DNA of 64,000 nt, from contig NZ_JAIXSL010000012.1 of NCBI RefSeq assembly GCF_027484705.1, positions 1 through 64,000 on the forward strand, in the 5' to 3' direction. Source of the stretch: Flavobacterium sp. (lineage in GTDB: Bacteria; Bacteroidota; Bacteroidia; Flavobacteriales; Flavobacteriaceae). The position numbers and the translations under genes were made by a program. The notes under the pieces are model-generated. The model was not told the origin of the DNA and searched no databases. It worked only from the letters and a program-made list of their open reading frames with translations. Below, piece after piece: positions 35,724 through 44,835 of this stretch (within the stretch, counting starts at the first letter, position 1; each line of letters starts with the position of its first letter).

Positions 35724-38573
35724 TTGAAAACTAACATACTCAAGTATCTTTCTATAGTTTCCTTATTGCTTGTTCTGATAGCTTGTTCGGTTAAAAAGAA
35801 CACGTTCATCTCCCGAAATTCCCACGCCTTAAGCACCAAAGACAACATTCTTTATAATGGCGGATTGGCCTTAGACAAAGGCATCGACGAACTCAAATTG
35901 CAATACAAAGACAATTTCTGGGAAATTTTGCCGATTGAAAGAATGCAGGTTAAGAAAGAACAGGCGATGCCGGGTGAAGCCACTGAAAACCCAAATTTCA
36001 CCAGAGCGGAAACTAAAGCGACCAAAGCCATCCAGAAGCATTCGATGAATATCGGCGGCTCTGAGAAAAACTACCAGATGGATGAAGCGCACTTGTTGCT
36101 CGGTAAATCAAGATATTACGACCAAAGGTTTATCCCTGCTTTAGAGGCTTTCAATTATATTCTATACAAACATTCGAACAGCAACCGAATCAATGAGGCG
36201 AAAATTTGGCGTGAAAAAACCAATATGCGACTCGACAACGATGCGATTGCAGTTGAGAATCTCAGAAATCTGTTTAAGGAAATCAAATATAAAGATCAGA
36301 TTTTTGCTGATGCCAATGCGGCCTTGACACAGGCTTTCCTCAATTTAGGAGAAAAAGACAGCGCAGTAGCCAAACTCAAACTTGCCAAACAGTTTACCAA
36401 ATCGAAAGAGGAAAGAGCGCGTTACCATTTTATTTTAGGGCAGCTTTACGAACAAATGGGTCAAAAAGACAGTGCGTTTGCGTCATATCAATCAGTGATT
36501 GACATGAAAAGAAAAGCGGCGAAACAATATGTCATTCATGCGCATTTGCGACAGGCCAATCTTGGTAATTTTGAAAATGGCGATACTTTGGCGTTCCTTA
36601 CAAAATACAGAAAATTGCTTAAAGACCGTGAAAACCGCCCTTATCTCAATTTCCTTAATTACCAGATGGGATTGTTTTATGAGAAGAATAACAATGACTC
36701 GCTGGCTATCAAGTATTACAACGTTTCTTTAAACACAAGAGTCATCGACAAATATCTGGTGGCTTCCAATTATAGGAATCTGGGCGACCTTTATTTCAAA
36801 AAAGCAAAATACGTCACCGCCGGAAAATATTACGACAGTACTTTGGTGCAACTCGAGCCAAGAACGCGCGAGCATAGATTCATCACCAAAAAAAGAGACA
36901 ATTTGGTGGACGTCATCAAATATGAAGGCATCGCCACCCGCAATGACAGTATTCTTAGGCTTTCGGCTATGCCTGAATCGGATAGAATAGCTTATTATGA
37001 AGACTATATTTCTAAATTGAAGAAAGCCGACGAAAAGAGACTCAAAGAAAAAGAGGCCAAAGATAAAGAAGCGAAAGAAAAAGGGGATGATGGTGTTGAA
37101 AGAAAAGTAGACAAGGACGGAAGGGATATTGATAAGTCTGGCGTACTCGGTGAGAAGAGACCGCCAAGACCTTCAGAATCTAATGCGCCAACGGCTTCTT
37201 CGGGCAACAGCAAATTTTACTTCTACAATCCTAGCACGGTTGCTTTCGGAAAATCTGAGTTTAAGAAAAAATGGGGCGACAGGGCTTATAGGAACAACTG
37301 GAGAATCACGCAGGATAAAACCAATGCGATAGCTGAAGAGCAGGAAAATACAGATAAAGAAGATCAAAAAATCGCTGAAGAAACCAAAGGAAAAGATAAG
37401 ACCGAAGCGAAATACACGGCTGACTTTTACCTCAAACAATTGCCAAGAAAGCAGACCGCGATTGACAGTATTGCCAAAGAGCGTAATTTTGCGTATTATC
37501 AGTTGGGTGTGATTTATAAAGAGAAATTCAAGGAATATAAATTAGCCGCCACGAAGTTAGAAACCCTTCTTGAAAACAAACCAGAAGAAAGACTGATTCT
37601 GCCTTCGATGTATAACCTTTATAAAATCTACGATATCATCGATAAGGACAAGGCTTTGGCGATGAAAAACCGAATCATCAACGAATTCCCGCAATCGCGA
37701 TATGCACAGATTCTAGGTAATACTAATGGAGCCGGAAATGCTTTGACTGATACCCCTGAAGCCAATTACGACAGGATATTCAAACTATATGAATCCGGAG
37801 ACATCAAAGCGGCGCTGACCAACCTTAACCTGGCCATTGACCAATTCAACGGAGAAGAGATTGTGCCCAAATTCGAATTGCTCAAAGCTAACGTTTTAGG
37901 CCGATTGGCCGGTTTGGGTGAATACAAAAAAACCTTGAACTTCGTAGCGCTGAATTATCCCAACAGTCAGGAAGGTAAATTCGCCGAAGAATTATTGAAG
38001 ACGACCGTTCCTGCAATGGAAGGCCTACAGTTTTACCAAGTGAAACCATTAAGCTGGAAAATCCTATACAAATCTGACAACCCTGAAGACAAAACAACCA
38101 AGGCTATTCAGGACAAAATCAAGAAATTCATCGAAGGCAGAAGTTTGGACAAGTTGAGTACTTCCTACGATATTTATACGATGGATAAGAATTTTATCGT
38201 CATCCATGGTTTGAAAGATCTCGAATATGCCAAAGGAATTGCATCGATATTGAAGGAATTCAAAGAATATAAAATTGCCGAAACGGCCTACATCATTTCG
38301 AACGAGAATTATAAGATTGTTCAGATGAAGAAAAACTTCGAGGAATACCTGACCACGCCTTATTCCGATCCGTTGCCGCCAAAACCGTATGTTCCTAAAG
38401 CCAGAAGTATGGCGCCTAAAAATGTGCAGGAAAGAGAAAGAGCTGTTAGGGAAGAAAAGGCGGCAGAAACCCAAAATCAGTTCAATCAACTGCCACCGGG
38501 AATGCCATCAAGTCCTGATCCGGAAAATCCGAAAGGGAAAGAACAAAGACAAGACAAAGGCGAAAAACGATAA
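35724..38573 (+). CDS. sprE: SprE/PorW-type T9SS lipoprotein with TPR repeats
   Basis: 949 residues. The lipoprotein signal MKTNILKYLSIVSLLLVLIAC (Cys21) is followed by a long array of TPR-like helical hairpins (about 110-400 and 580-760), for example YYDQRFIPALEAFNYIL and FASYQSVIDMKRKA. A low-complexity charged linker (about 430-560, rich in Lys/Glu/Asp) and a C-terminal Pro/Arg/Glu-rich tail are also present. Length and architecture match SprE of Flavobacterium johnsoniae (PorW of Porphyromonas), needed for type IX secretion and gliding. It starts with TTG at 35724 and ends 2 bp before the bactofilin gene, so the two are co-transcribed. This fits the T9SS cargo encoded elsewhere in the window. 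Confidence 0.8.
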   Translation: MKTNILKYLSIVSLLLVLIACSVKKNTFISRNSHALSTKDNILYNGGLALDKGIDELKLQYKDNFWEILPIERMQVKKEQAMPGEATENPNFTRAETKATKAIQKHSMNIGGSEKNYQMDEAHLLLGKSRYYDQRFIPALEAFNYILYKHSNSNRINEAKIWREKTNMRLDNDAIAVENLRNLFKEIKYKDQIFADANAALTQAFLNLGEKDSAVAKLKLAKQFTKSKEERARYHFILGQLYEQMGQKDSAFASYQSVIDMKRKAAKQYVIHAHLRQANLGNFENGDTLAFLTKYRKLLKDRENRPYLNFLNYQMGLFYEKNNNDSLAIKYYNVSLNTRVIDKYLVASNYRNLGDLYFKKAKYVTAGKYYDSTLVQLEPRTREHRFITKKRDNLVDVIKYEGIATRNDSILRLSAMPESDRIAYYEDYISKLKKADEKRLKEKEAKDKEAKEKGDDGVERKVDKDGRDIDKSGVLGEKRPPRPSESNAPTASSGNSKFYFYNPSTVAFGKSEFKKKWGDRAYRNNWRITQDKTNAIAEEQENTDKEDQKIAEETKGKDKTEAKYTADFYLKQLPRKQTAIDSIAKERNFAYYQLGVIYKEKFKEYKLAATKLETLLENKPEERLILPSMYNLYKIYDIIDKDKALAMKNRIINEFPQSRYAQILGNTNGAGNALTDTPEANYDRIFKLYESGDIKAALTNLNLAIDQFNGEEIVPKFELLKANVLGRLAGLGEYKKTLNFVALNYPNSQEGKFAEELLKTTVPAMEGLQFYQVKPLSWKILYKSDNPEDKTTKAIQDKIKKFIEGRSLDKLSTSYDIYTMDKNFIVIHGLKDLEYAKGIASILKEFKEYKIAETAYIISNENYKIVQMKKNFEEYLTTPYSDPLPPKPYVPKARSMAPKNVQERERAVREEKAAETQNQFNQLPPGMPSSPDPENPKGKEQRQDKGEKR

Positions 38574-38575
38574 GC

Positions 38576-38986
38576 ATGTTTGATAAAAAGCCAAAATCAT
38601 ACACGGATTTACTCGGAAAAACGAACAGGCTTGTTGAGGGCACGATCATCAAAGGAAATATTCTTTCCCAGACAGATTTCAGGCTCGACGGGGATTTGGT
38701 TGGGAATTTCCAATCGAATGGCAAACTTGTCATTGGCCCTGCCGGAAGCATCAAAGGCGACATCATTTGCAAAAATGCCGACATCGAAGGAAAGTTTGAC
38801 GGCAAGATTCAGGTAGCGGAAGTTTTAAACGTCAAGGCCAAAGCGATCATTCACGGTGAAGTGGTTTGCGCCAAACTGTCTGTAGAACCAGGCGCCGCAT
38901 TCAGTGCCACCTGCATTATGAAAACCAATCCCAAACCTGCCGCTCATGACGACCAACCCAAACCAGAAGAAGCGGAACAACAATAA
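38576..38986 (+). CDS. Bactofilin-family cytoskeletal protein
   Basis: 136 residues. A central bactofilin domain (about 18-110) with short beta-helix repeats: VEGTIIKGNILSQTDFRLDG, GKLVIGPAGSIKGDI, ADIEGKFDGKI, AKAIIHGEV. Flanks are short and polar; the C-terminus is Pro/Glu-rich. Bactofilins polymerise without nucleotide and scaffold envelope enzymes at the inner membrane. It sits between sprE and the ATP synthase accessory genes; the AtpZ/I-like gene starts 41 bp before its end in another frame, indicating translational coupling. Confidence 0.9.
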   Translation: MFDKKPKSYTDLLGKTNRLVEGTIIKGNILSQTDFRLDGDLVGNFQSNGKLVIGPAGSIKGDIICKNADIEGKFDGKIQVAEVLNVKAKAIIHGEVVCAKLSVEPGAAFSATCIMKTNPKPAAHDDQPKPEEAEQQ

Positions 38987-39185
38987 ATGGTTGGCGCTGA
39001 TCAATATTCCGATACAGATGGGCGCGATTGTTTTTGCGTTCGCTTATTTGGGCAAATGGCTCGACGGTAAGTATCCCAATCCGCATTCGGTTTATGTCAA
39101 AATCTTCACCATGGTTGGCGTAGCGTTAGCATTTTACAACATCAACCGACAACTTAAAGAAATCAACAAATCTTCTGACGAATAA
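38946..39185 (+). CDS. AtpZ/AtpI-family small membrane protein
   Basis: 79 residues with two membrane helices (about 16-34 and 48-65). GAIVFAFAYLGKWLDGKYPN between them is the AtpZ/AtpI signature, after which comes AFYNINRQLKEIN. Members help assemble the c-ring or act in Mg/Ca handling beside F0F1 ATPase genes. Overlaps bactofilin by 41 bp and is 2 bp before the next gene; it lies upstream of atpB as is typical. Confidence 0.85.
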   Translation: MTTNPNQKKRNNNKWLALINIPIQMGAIVFAFAYLGKWLDGKYPNPHSVYVKIFTMVGVALAFYNINRQLKEINKSSDE

Positions 39186-39187
39186 TT

Positions 39188-39586
39188 ATGGATACCAAAA
39201 AGTACCGTCCGGTTTTTGAAGTTTTGTTTGCCGCGTTTATCGCTTACGGAATCCATAAATTGGTATTTCTTTTCAATGCCGACCATCCGAAATTTTCAGG
39301 ATTTTATTATTCGCTTGAAACGTTGTATGCGTTTTTCACTTGTTGTTCGTTGAGCATTCTTTTTATATTGTTAACCGTTAAATCCAAAAGCATCGATTAT
39401 GTCGGTTATACTTTTTTATTGGTTACAGTCGCTAAAATGGTTTTGTCTTATATTTTCCTTTGGCCGGTATTGCATTTGGCTAATGCCAACGGCGCTTCGG
39501 AGAAAATTAATTTTTTTATCGTTTTTGCGTTGTTTTTGACAATAGAAACTACAGTTACGATAAGGATTTTAAACAATAAGCAATAA
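39188..39586 (+). CDS. Four-helix membrane protein next to atpB (DUF6168-like)
   Basis: 132 residues with four predicted membrane helices (about 8-28, 42-62, 70-92, 105-125) and little else. I believe it matches the flavobacterial DUF6168 family, but this is from memory. Its position between an AtpZ/I-like gene and atpB suggests an AtpI-like accessory role in F0 assembly, as inference only. Co-transcribed with the upstream genes (2-bp gap); atpB has its own promoter downstream. Confidence 0.7.
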   Translation: MDTKKYRPVFEVLFAAFIAYGIHKLVFLFNADHPKFSGFYYSLETLYAFFTCCSLSILFILLTVKSKSIDYVGYTFLLVTVAKMVLSYIFLWPVLHLANANGASEKINFFIVFALFLTIETTVTIRILNNKQ

Positions 39587-39632
39587 ATCGTTTTTAAAAC
39601 CATAATTTCCTCAAAAAAATATTTTTTAGTTC

Positions 39633-39662
39633 TTGAAAATATTAATTAAAAATGTACCTTTG
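39633..39662 (+). promoter_or_regulatory. Promoter of the ATP synthase operon
   Basis: TTG (39633-39635), a 19-bp spacer and an exact TAnnTTTG (TACCTTTG, 39655-39662), 41 bp before the atpB ATG. One of the best promoter matches in the window. It lets atpB-E-F-H-A-G be transcribed apart from sprE. Confidence 0.85.
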
Positions 39663-39703
39663 CACCAAATTTCTGAAAGTAAAAATTAAGTTAATTAGCA
39701 GAT

Positions 39704-40834
39704 ATGGTGTTTTCAAAAAAATCACTTCAATTTATAGCAGCCGTTTTGGTTGCGTTTCTTCCTTTATTTAGTTTTGCAAATACTACTCAGGATACCTTAA
39801 AAGTATCGGCTGAAACTGCAGTGGCAGAACAGCACGAAGCGCATGCGGAACCGACTGATTTGAAATCGAAAATCGACGCTTTCAAAAACCACCACGTTTT
39901 AGATTCGCACAGTTTCATCCTTTTTGAAGACGAAGAAGCCCAAAAAGAATATGGCTTCCCGTTGCCAATCATTTTATGGGATAACGGCGTGCACGTTTTC
40001 TCTTCTTCAAAATTCGAACACGGAAAACCAGCCGAATCAAATGGAAACTACTACGTTTTAGGCCACGACGAAAAAATATACAAAACCGACGCTTCCGGAA
40101 CTTTAACAGGAGACGAACATCATCCAACGAATGTAAGACCGCTTGACTTTTCCATTACCAAAAGCGTATTGACCTTGATGGTCGTAGCGTTATTGATGTT
40201 CTGGTTGTTCACGAGCCTTGCCAAATCATTCGCGAAAAACGGTGGAATTTCAGCCGGAGTCGGAAGACTTTTCGAACCCATCGTGTTGTACATCAGAGAT
40301 GAAATCGCCATCCCAAACATTGGCGAAAAACACTATAAAAAATACATGAGCTATTTGTTGACCATCTTTTTCTTCATTTGGTTTTTGAATATGTTCGGAC
40401 TCACGCCGCTGGGCATCAACGTTACAGGAAACATTGCCATTACTGCTGGTTTGGCGATCATCACTGCGTTGATTACGAATTTCACGGCGAATAAAAACTA
40501 TTGGGGACACATTTTCTGGATGCCGGGCGTACCGACTCCGATGAAAATCATTTTGGCCCCAATCGAACTTTTGGGTGTGATCATAAAACCATTCTCATTA
40601 ATGATTCGTCTCTACGCGAACATTTTCGCAGGACACGTCGTATTGATGAGTTTGATCGCGTTGATCTTTTTATTCAAGAGCTGGATAGGCGGAAGCTTGT
40701 CATTCTTATTGTCGTTCGCGCTGTCGACAATTGAGATTCTTGTGGCGCTTTTACAGGCTTATATCTTTACGATGTTATCGGCATTGTATTTCGGTTCGGC
40801 TAACGAAGAGCACCATCACGAGGAAGCGCACTAA
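39704..40834 (+). CDS. atpB: F0 ATP synthase subunit a
   Basis: 376 residues, about 100 longer than proteobacterial subunit a. A cleavable-looking signal (MVFSKKSLQFIAAVLVAFLPLFSFA) and an extra-cytoplasmic, His/Glu-rich domain (about 26-150) precede the five to six membrane helices. Arg302 in MIRLYANIFAGHVVL is the essential proton-channel arginine. TPLGINVTGNIAIT and the C-terminal helix with QAYIFTMLSALYF match the family. The C-terminus is His/Glu-rich (EEHHHEEAH). The long N-terminal domain is known from Bacteroidota homologs. First gene after the operon promoter. Confidence 0.93.
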   Translation: MVFSKKSLQFIAAVLVAFLPLFSFANTTQDTLKVSAETAVAEQHEAHAEPTDLKSKIDAFKNHHVLDSHSFILFEDEEAQKEYGFPLPIILWDNGVHVFSSSKFEHGKPAESNGNYYVLGHDEKIYKTDASGTLTGDEHHPTNVRPLDFSITKSVLTLMVVALLMFWLFTSLAKSFAKNGGISAGVGRLFEPIVLYIRDEIAIPNIGEKHYKKYMSYLLTIFFFIWFLNMFGLTPLGINVTGNIAITAGLAIITALITNFTANKNYWGHIFWMPGVPTPMKIILAPIELLGVIIKPFSLMIRLYANIFAGHVVLMSLIALIFLFKSWIGGSLSFLLSFALSTIEILVALLQAYIFTMLSALYFGSANEEHHHEEAH

Positions 40835-40850
40835 TCAATTGAATGTTTAA

Positions 40851-41060
<210 letters not shown>

Positions 41061-41072
41061 TTGAAAAAACTT

Positions 41073-41101
41073 AAAAGCCGTAACGGTTGGTTGCGGCTTT
41101 T
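41073..41101 (+). terminator. Intra-operon stem-loop/attenuator after atpE
   Basis: A 12-bp stem (AAAAGCCGTAAC / GTTGCGGCTTTT, one G-T pair) with a 5-nt loop (GGTTG) and a T-rich 3' end. It lies inside the ATP synthase operon, 13 bp after atpE and 46 bp before atpF. It probably terminates part of the transcripts or stabilises the atpB-atpE message, matching the many c subunits per enzyme. Confidence 0.8.
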
Positions 41102-41146
41102 ATTTAAACATTAAATTAAAGACAATAAATATTTTACCTATATCAT

Positions 41147-41647
41147 ATGGAAAAGTTAGTAAATGATTTTTCGTTCGGTTTGTTCTTCTGGCAGTTGTTG
41201 ATTTTTGTCGGATTGATTTTCTTGTTGAAAAAATTCGCATGGAAACCCATCTTAGACGCCGTTAACGAAAGAGAAGAAGGCATCAGAAACGCATTACTGT
41301 CTGCTGAAAATGCAAGAAATGAAATGCAGAACCTTCAGGCCGACAACCAACGTATTTTGCAGGAAGCAAGAATGGAGCGCGACGCTATGCTAAAAGAAGC
41401 CCGTGAACTTAAAGAAAAAATGATTGCAGATTCAAAACACGAAGCACAAGCACAAGGTCAGAAAATGATTGAGCAGGCCAAAGCGGCTATCGTGAGCGAA
41501 AAAAATGCAGCCATGGCGGAATTGAAAGCACAGGTTTCATCGCTATCTTTAGAAATTGCTGAGAAATTATTGAAAGACGAATTGTCTAACAAAGAAGCCC
41601 AAGTGAAATTGGTCGAGAAAATGTTGGGTGATACTAAATTAAACTAA
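41147..41647 (+). CDS. atpF: F0 ATP synthase subunit b
   Basis: 166 residues. One N-terminal membrane helix (about 8-27; LFFWQLLIFVGLIFLLKKFAW) then a long charged coiled coil to the C-terminus, the peripheral stalk. WKPILDAVNEREEGI right after the helix is typical. Overlap or tight spacing with atpH (1 bp) shows co-translation. Length fits the family. Confidence 0.93.
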   Translation: MEKLVNDFSFGLFFWQLLIFVGLIFLLKKFAWKPILDAVNEREEGIRNALLSAENARNEMQNLQADNQRILQEARMERDAMLKEARELKEKMIADSKHEAQAQGQKMIEQAKAAIVSEKNAAMAELKAQVSSLSLEIAEKLLKDELSNKEAQVKLVEKMLGDTKLN

Positions 41648-41648
41648 T

Positions 41649-42182
41649 ATGGCAGGTACAAGAGCAGCAATCCGTTACGCCAAGGCCATTCTTGACATCG
41701 CACATTCCAAAGGAGTTGCGACGGAAGTCAACAATGACATGGCTTTGATTGCTTCAACCATTGATGGCAATGCCGAATTGAGCACTTTCATCATGAATCC
41801 GACGACCGGAGTTGAGGTAAAGAACAGCGCGATTTCAGAAGTTTTTTCAGCTTCGAACGCCGTGACCAAAAGCCTTTTCCGATTGTTGCACGAGAACAAA
41901 AGGTTCGAAATCCTGAGCGCCATCGCTTCGGAATACAACCGACAGTTCGACGAAATGAACGGCATGGAAAAAGCCACAGTAACCACAGCCATTCCAATGG
42001 ATGCGGCACTTGAAGCTAAAGTACTGGCCAAAATCCTGACCTTTTCCAACAAGAAAGTCATTATCGAAAATATCGTAGATCCTGCCATTATTGGCGGATT
42101 TATCCTAAGAATAGGCGACCAGCAATACAACGCTTCGGTGGCCAACAGATTGCAAGTATTACAAAGAGAATTAAGTAACTAG
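41649..42182 (+). CDS. atpH: F1 ATP synthase subunit delta (OSCP)
   Basis: 177 residues. The N-terminal helical domain begins [13 protein letters not shown]; the C-terminal segment [20 protein letters not shown] is the conserved OSCP signature that contacts the stalk. Links subunit b to the alpha3beta3 head. Located between atpF (1-bp gap) and atpA (17-bp gap). Confidence 0.93.
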   Translation: MAGTRAAIRYAKAILDIAHSKGVATEVNNDMALIASTIDGNAELSTFIMNPTTGVEVKNSAISEVFSASNAVTKSLFRLLHENKRFEILSAIASEYNRQFDEMNGMEKATVTTAIPMDAALEAKVLAKILTFSNKKVIIENIVDPAIIGGFILRIGDQQYNASVANRLQVLQRELSN

Positions 42183-42199
42183 TTATTATATCACTAATT

Positions 42200-43777
42200 A
42201 TGGCGGAAATTAAACCTGCTGAAATTTCAGCAATATTAAAGAAACAAGTAGAAGGATTCGAATCCGGTGCTACCTTAGAAGAAGTAGGAACCGTACTTCA
42301 AGTGGGTGATGGTATTGCTCGTATTTACGGGCTTACGAACGCACAGTATGGTGAGTTGGTTCAATTCGAAAACGGTCTTGAAGGCATCGTTTTGAACTTA
42401 GAGGAAGACAATGTGGGTGTAGTACTTTTAGGAGCTTCTACTGGAATCAAAGAAGGTTCAACAGCCAAAAGAACACAACGTATCGCGTCCCTTAAAGTAG
42501 GGGAACAAATGGTAGGACGTGTAGTCAACACGCTTGGTTTCCCAATCGACGGGAAAGGACCAATAGGTGGCGACTTATACGAAATGCCTTTGGAAAGAAA
42601 AGCACCGGGAGTTATCTTCCGTCAGCCAGTAACTGAGCCATTGCAAACCGGAGTAAAAGCCGTTGATGCGATGATCCCGGTAGGACGCGGACAAAGAGAG
42701 CTTGTGATTGGTGACCGTCAGACTGGTAAATCAACAGTTTGTCTTGATACGATCCTTAACCAAAAAGAATTTTACGATGCTGGTCAGCCAGTATTTTGTA
42801 TCTACGTAGCGATCGGACAAAAAGCTTCGACAGTTGCAGGAATTGCCAAAATGTTGGAAGAAAGAGGCGCTATGGCTTACACGATAATCGTTGCCGCTAA
42901 TGCTTCTGACCCAGCTCCGATGCAGGTATACGCTCCAATGGCGGGTGCTGCGATCGGTGAATATTTCAGAGATTCAGGCCGTCCGGCTTTGATTGTATAT
43001 GATGATTTGTCTAAACAGGCGGTAGCATACCGTGAGGTGTCTCTTTTGCTAAGAAGGCCACCGGGTCGTGAGGCTTATCCTGGAGACGTTTTCTACTTGC
43101 ACTCTCGTTTATTGGAAAGAGCTTGTAAAGTCATCAACAACGATGAGATTGCTAAAAATATGAACGATTTGCCAGACACTTTAAAATCTATCGTGAAAGG
43201 TGGTGGTTCGTTAACAGCATTGCCAATCATCGAAACACAAGCGGGTGACGTTTCTGCGTATATTCCAACCAACGTAATCTCGATTACGGACGGACAGATT
43301 TTCTTGGATGGAGATTTGTTCAACTCAGGAGTTCGTCCTGCAATCAACGTAGGTATTTCGGTATCCCGTGTCGGAGGTAACGCTCAGATCAAATCGATGA
43401 AAAAAGTTTCCGGTACGTTAAAACTTGACCAGGCACAATTCCGCGAATTGGAAGCGTTTGCCAAATTCGGTTCTGACCTTGACGCCGTTACTTTGAACGT
43501 TATCGAAAAAGGAAGAAGAAACGTTGAGATTCTAAAACAAAGTCTTAACGACCCGTATCCTGTAGAAAATCAAGTAGCGATCATCTACGCGGGTTCTAAA
43601 AACTTGCTTAGAAATGTTCCTGTGAACAAAGTCAAAGAATTCGAAAGAGATTTCCTAGACTACATGAACAGCAAACATAAAGATACGCTGAACGCTTTGA
43701 AAGCAGGAAAATTAGATGACAACATCACTGACGTCATCGAGAATGCCGCTAAAGAAATTTCAGCAAAATACAACTAA
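42200..43777 (+). CDS. atpA: F1 ATP synthase subunit alpha
   Basis: 525 residues, full length. Walker [10 protein letters not shown] (171-179), the Arg-finger region ISVSRVGG (about 385-392) and [20 protein letters not shown] are diagnostic. The non-catalytic nucleotide-binding subunit of F1. The downstream atpG is separated by a 76-bp AT-rich gap with a perfect 19-bp inverted repeat (43788-43833). Confidence 0.97.
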   Translation: MAEIKPAEISAILKKQVEGFESGATLEEVGTVLQVGDGIARIYGLTNAQYGELVQFENGLEGIVLNLEEDNVGVVLLGASTGIKEGSTAKRTQRIASLKVGEQMVGRVVNTLGFPIDGKGPIGGDLYEMPLERKAPGVIFRQPVTEPLQTGVKAVDAMIPVGRGQRELVIGDRQTGKSTVCLDTILNQKEFYDAGQPVFCIYVAIGQKASTVAGIAKMLEERGAMAYTIIVAANASDPAPMQVYAPMAGAAIGEYFRDSGRPALIVYDDLSKQAVAYREVSLLLRRPPGREAYPGDVFYLHSRLLERACKVINNDEIAKNMNDLPDTLKSIVKGGGSLTALPIIETQAGDVSAYIPTNVISITDGQIFLDGDLFNSGVRPAINVGISVSRVGGNAQIKSMKKVSGTLKLDQAQFRELEAFAKFGSDLDAVTLNVIEKGRRNVEILKQSLNDPYPVENQVAIIYAGSKNLLRNVPVNKVKEFERDFLDYMNSKHKDTLNALKAGKLDDNITDVIENAAKEISAKYN

Positions 43778-43787
43778 ATATTATTTT

Positions 43788-43833
43788 GAATTTTGAATTG
43801 TAAATTGCATTCAAAATTTACAATTCAAAATTC
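43788..43833. repeat. Perfect 19-bp inverted repeat between atpA and atpG
   Basis: The arms GAATTTTGAATTGTAAATT (43788-43806) and its exact complement (43815-43833) are separated by 8 nt. The sequence is AT-rich and continues with similar TTCAAAAT units up to 43845. No T tract follows, so it is not a standard terminator. Possibly a small mobile repeat or an mRNA-stability/processing element. Confidence 0.85.
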
Positions 43834-43853
43834 ATCATTCAAAATAATAAAAA

Positions 43854-44717
43854 ATGGCAAACTTAAAGGAAATCCGTAATAGAATTACTTCCGTTTCATC
43901 CACGATGCAAATCACATCGGCGATGAAAATGGTTTCTGCCGCGAAGCTCAAAAAAGCACAGGATGCGATTACAGCGATGCGACCTTATGCCGAAAAACTG
44001 ACGGAATTGTTGCAGAATCTCTCCTCAACGCTTGATGGCGATATTGGTGGAGCCTTCACAACACAACGTGAAGTGAAAAGGGTTTTGATTGTAGCGATCA
44101 CCTCCAACCGAGGATTGGCCGGTGCTTTCAATTCGAATATCATCAAAGAAGCCAGAAACCTCAGTGAAAATGTCTATGCCGGAAAACAAGTCGATTTTAT
44201 CACGATTGGTAAAAAAGGAAACGACGCGATCCGCAAAAGCAACACCGTAGTTTCAAACCACAATGCGATTTTCGATAACCTGACTTTTGATAATGTAGCC
44301 GAAATCGCTGAAGAACTGATCCATTTATTCGTGACCGGAAAATTCGACAAGATTGTTTTGGTGTACAACCAGTTCAAAAATGCCGCGACGCAAATCGTTC
44401 AGGCAGAACAATTCTTACCATTGGCTCCTGTTGTTTCAGATAAACCAGCTTCTTCTGGCGATTATATCTTCGAACCGTCGAAAGAAGAAATCGTGTTGAC
44501 CTTGATTCCAAAATCGTTGAAAACACAACTTTACAAAGCCATCAGAGATTCATTCGCCTCAGAACACGGAGCGCGTATGACGGCGATGCACAAAGCAACT
44601 GACAACGCCACAGAGTTAAGAGACCAACTAAAATTGACTTACAACAAAGCACGTCAGGCTGCCATTACCAACGAAATCCTCGAGATTGTTGGTGGAGCCG
44701 AAGCTTTGAAAGGATAA
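43854..44717 (+). CDS. atpG: F1 ATP synthase subunit gamma
   Basis: 287 residues. N-terminal helix NLKEIRNRITSVSSTMQITS with AMKMVSAAKLKKAQ (the rotating shaft), VAITSNRGLAGAFNSNI in the centre, and the C-terminal helix ATDNATELRDQLKLTYNKAR QAAIT region that completes the coiled coil. Last gene of the operon here; atpD and atpC do not follow. A terminator lies 22 bp after the stop. Confidence 0.95.
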   Translation: MANLKEIRNRITSVSSTMQITSAMKMVSAAKLKKAQDAITAMRPYAEKLTELLQNLSSTLDGDIGGAFTTQREVKRVLIVAITSNRGLAGAFNSNIIKEARNLSENVYAGKQVDFITIGKKGNDAIRKSNTVVSNHNAIFDNLTFDNVAEIAEELIHLFVTGKFDKIVLVYNQFKNAATQIVQAEQFLPLAPVVSDKPASSGDYIFEPSKEEIVLTLIPKSLKTQLYKAIRDSFASEHGARMTAMHKATDNATELRDQLKLTYNKARQAAITNEILEIVGGAEALKG

Positions 44718-44738
44718 TACAAACAAAACACTATACAA

Positions 44739-44767
44739 GAAAGCCGGCATTTATTGTCGGCTTTTTT
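44739..44767 (+). terminator. Rho-independent terminator of the atp operon
   Basis: The stem AAAGCCGGCA / TGTCGGCTTT (one G-T pair) with a short loop (TTTAT) and a T6 tract, 22 bp after the atpG stop codon. Confidence 0.85.
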
Positions 44768-44805
44768 ATTTAATCCATAGCGCACCGACAAACCAAACAA
44801 ATCCT

Positions 44806-44813
44806 TATTTTTG
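44806..44813 (+). promoter_or_regulatory. Exact -7 box (TATTTTTG) of the second flippase gene
   Basis: An exact TAnnTTTG match 22 bp before the TTG start at 44836 and directly after the atp operon terminator. Confidence 0.65.
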
Positions 44814-44835
44814 TTTGCAACCATAACAGTTACCT

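Noticed and set aside
41675..42145. Minus-strand frame of 156 codons opposite atpH
   Set aside because: A shadow of a conserved operon gene; no separate signals.
44718..44835. atpD or atpC downstream of atpG
   Set aside because: A terminator and a new promoter follow atpG and the next gene is a flippase; the beta and epsilon subunits must lie elsewhere, as is common in Bacteroidota.
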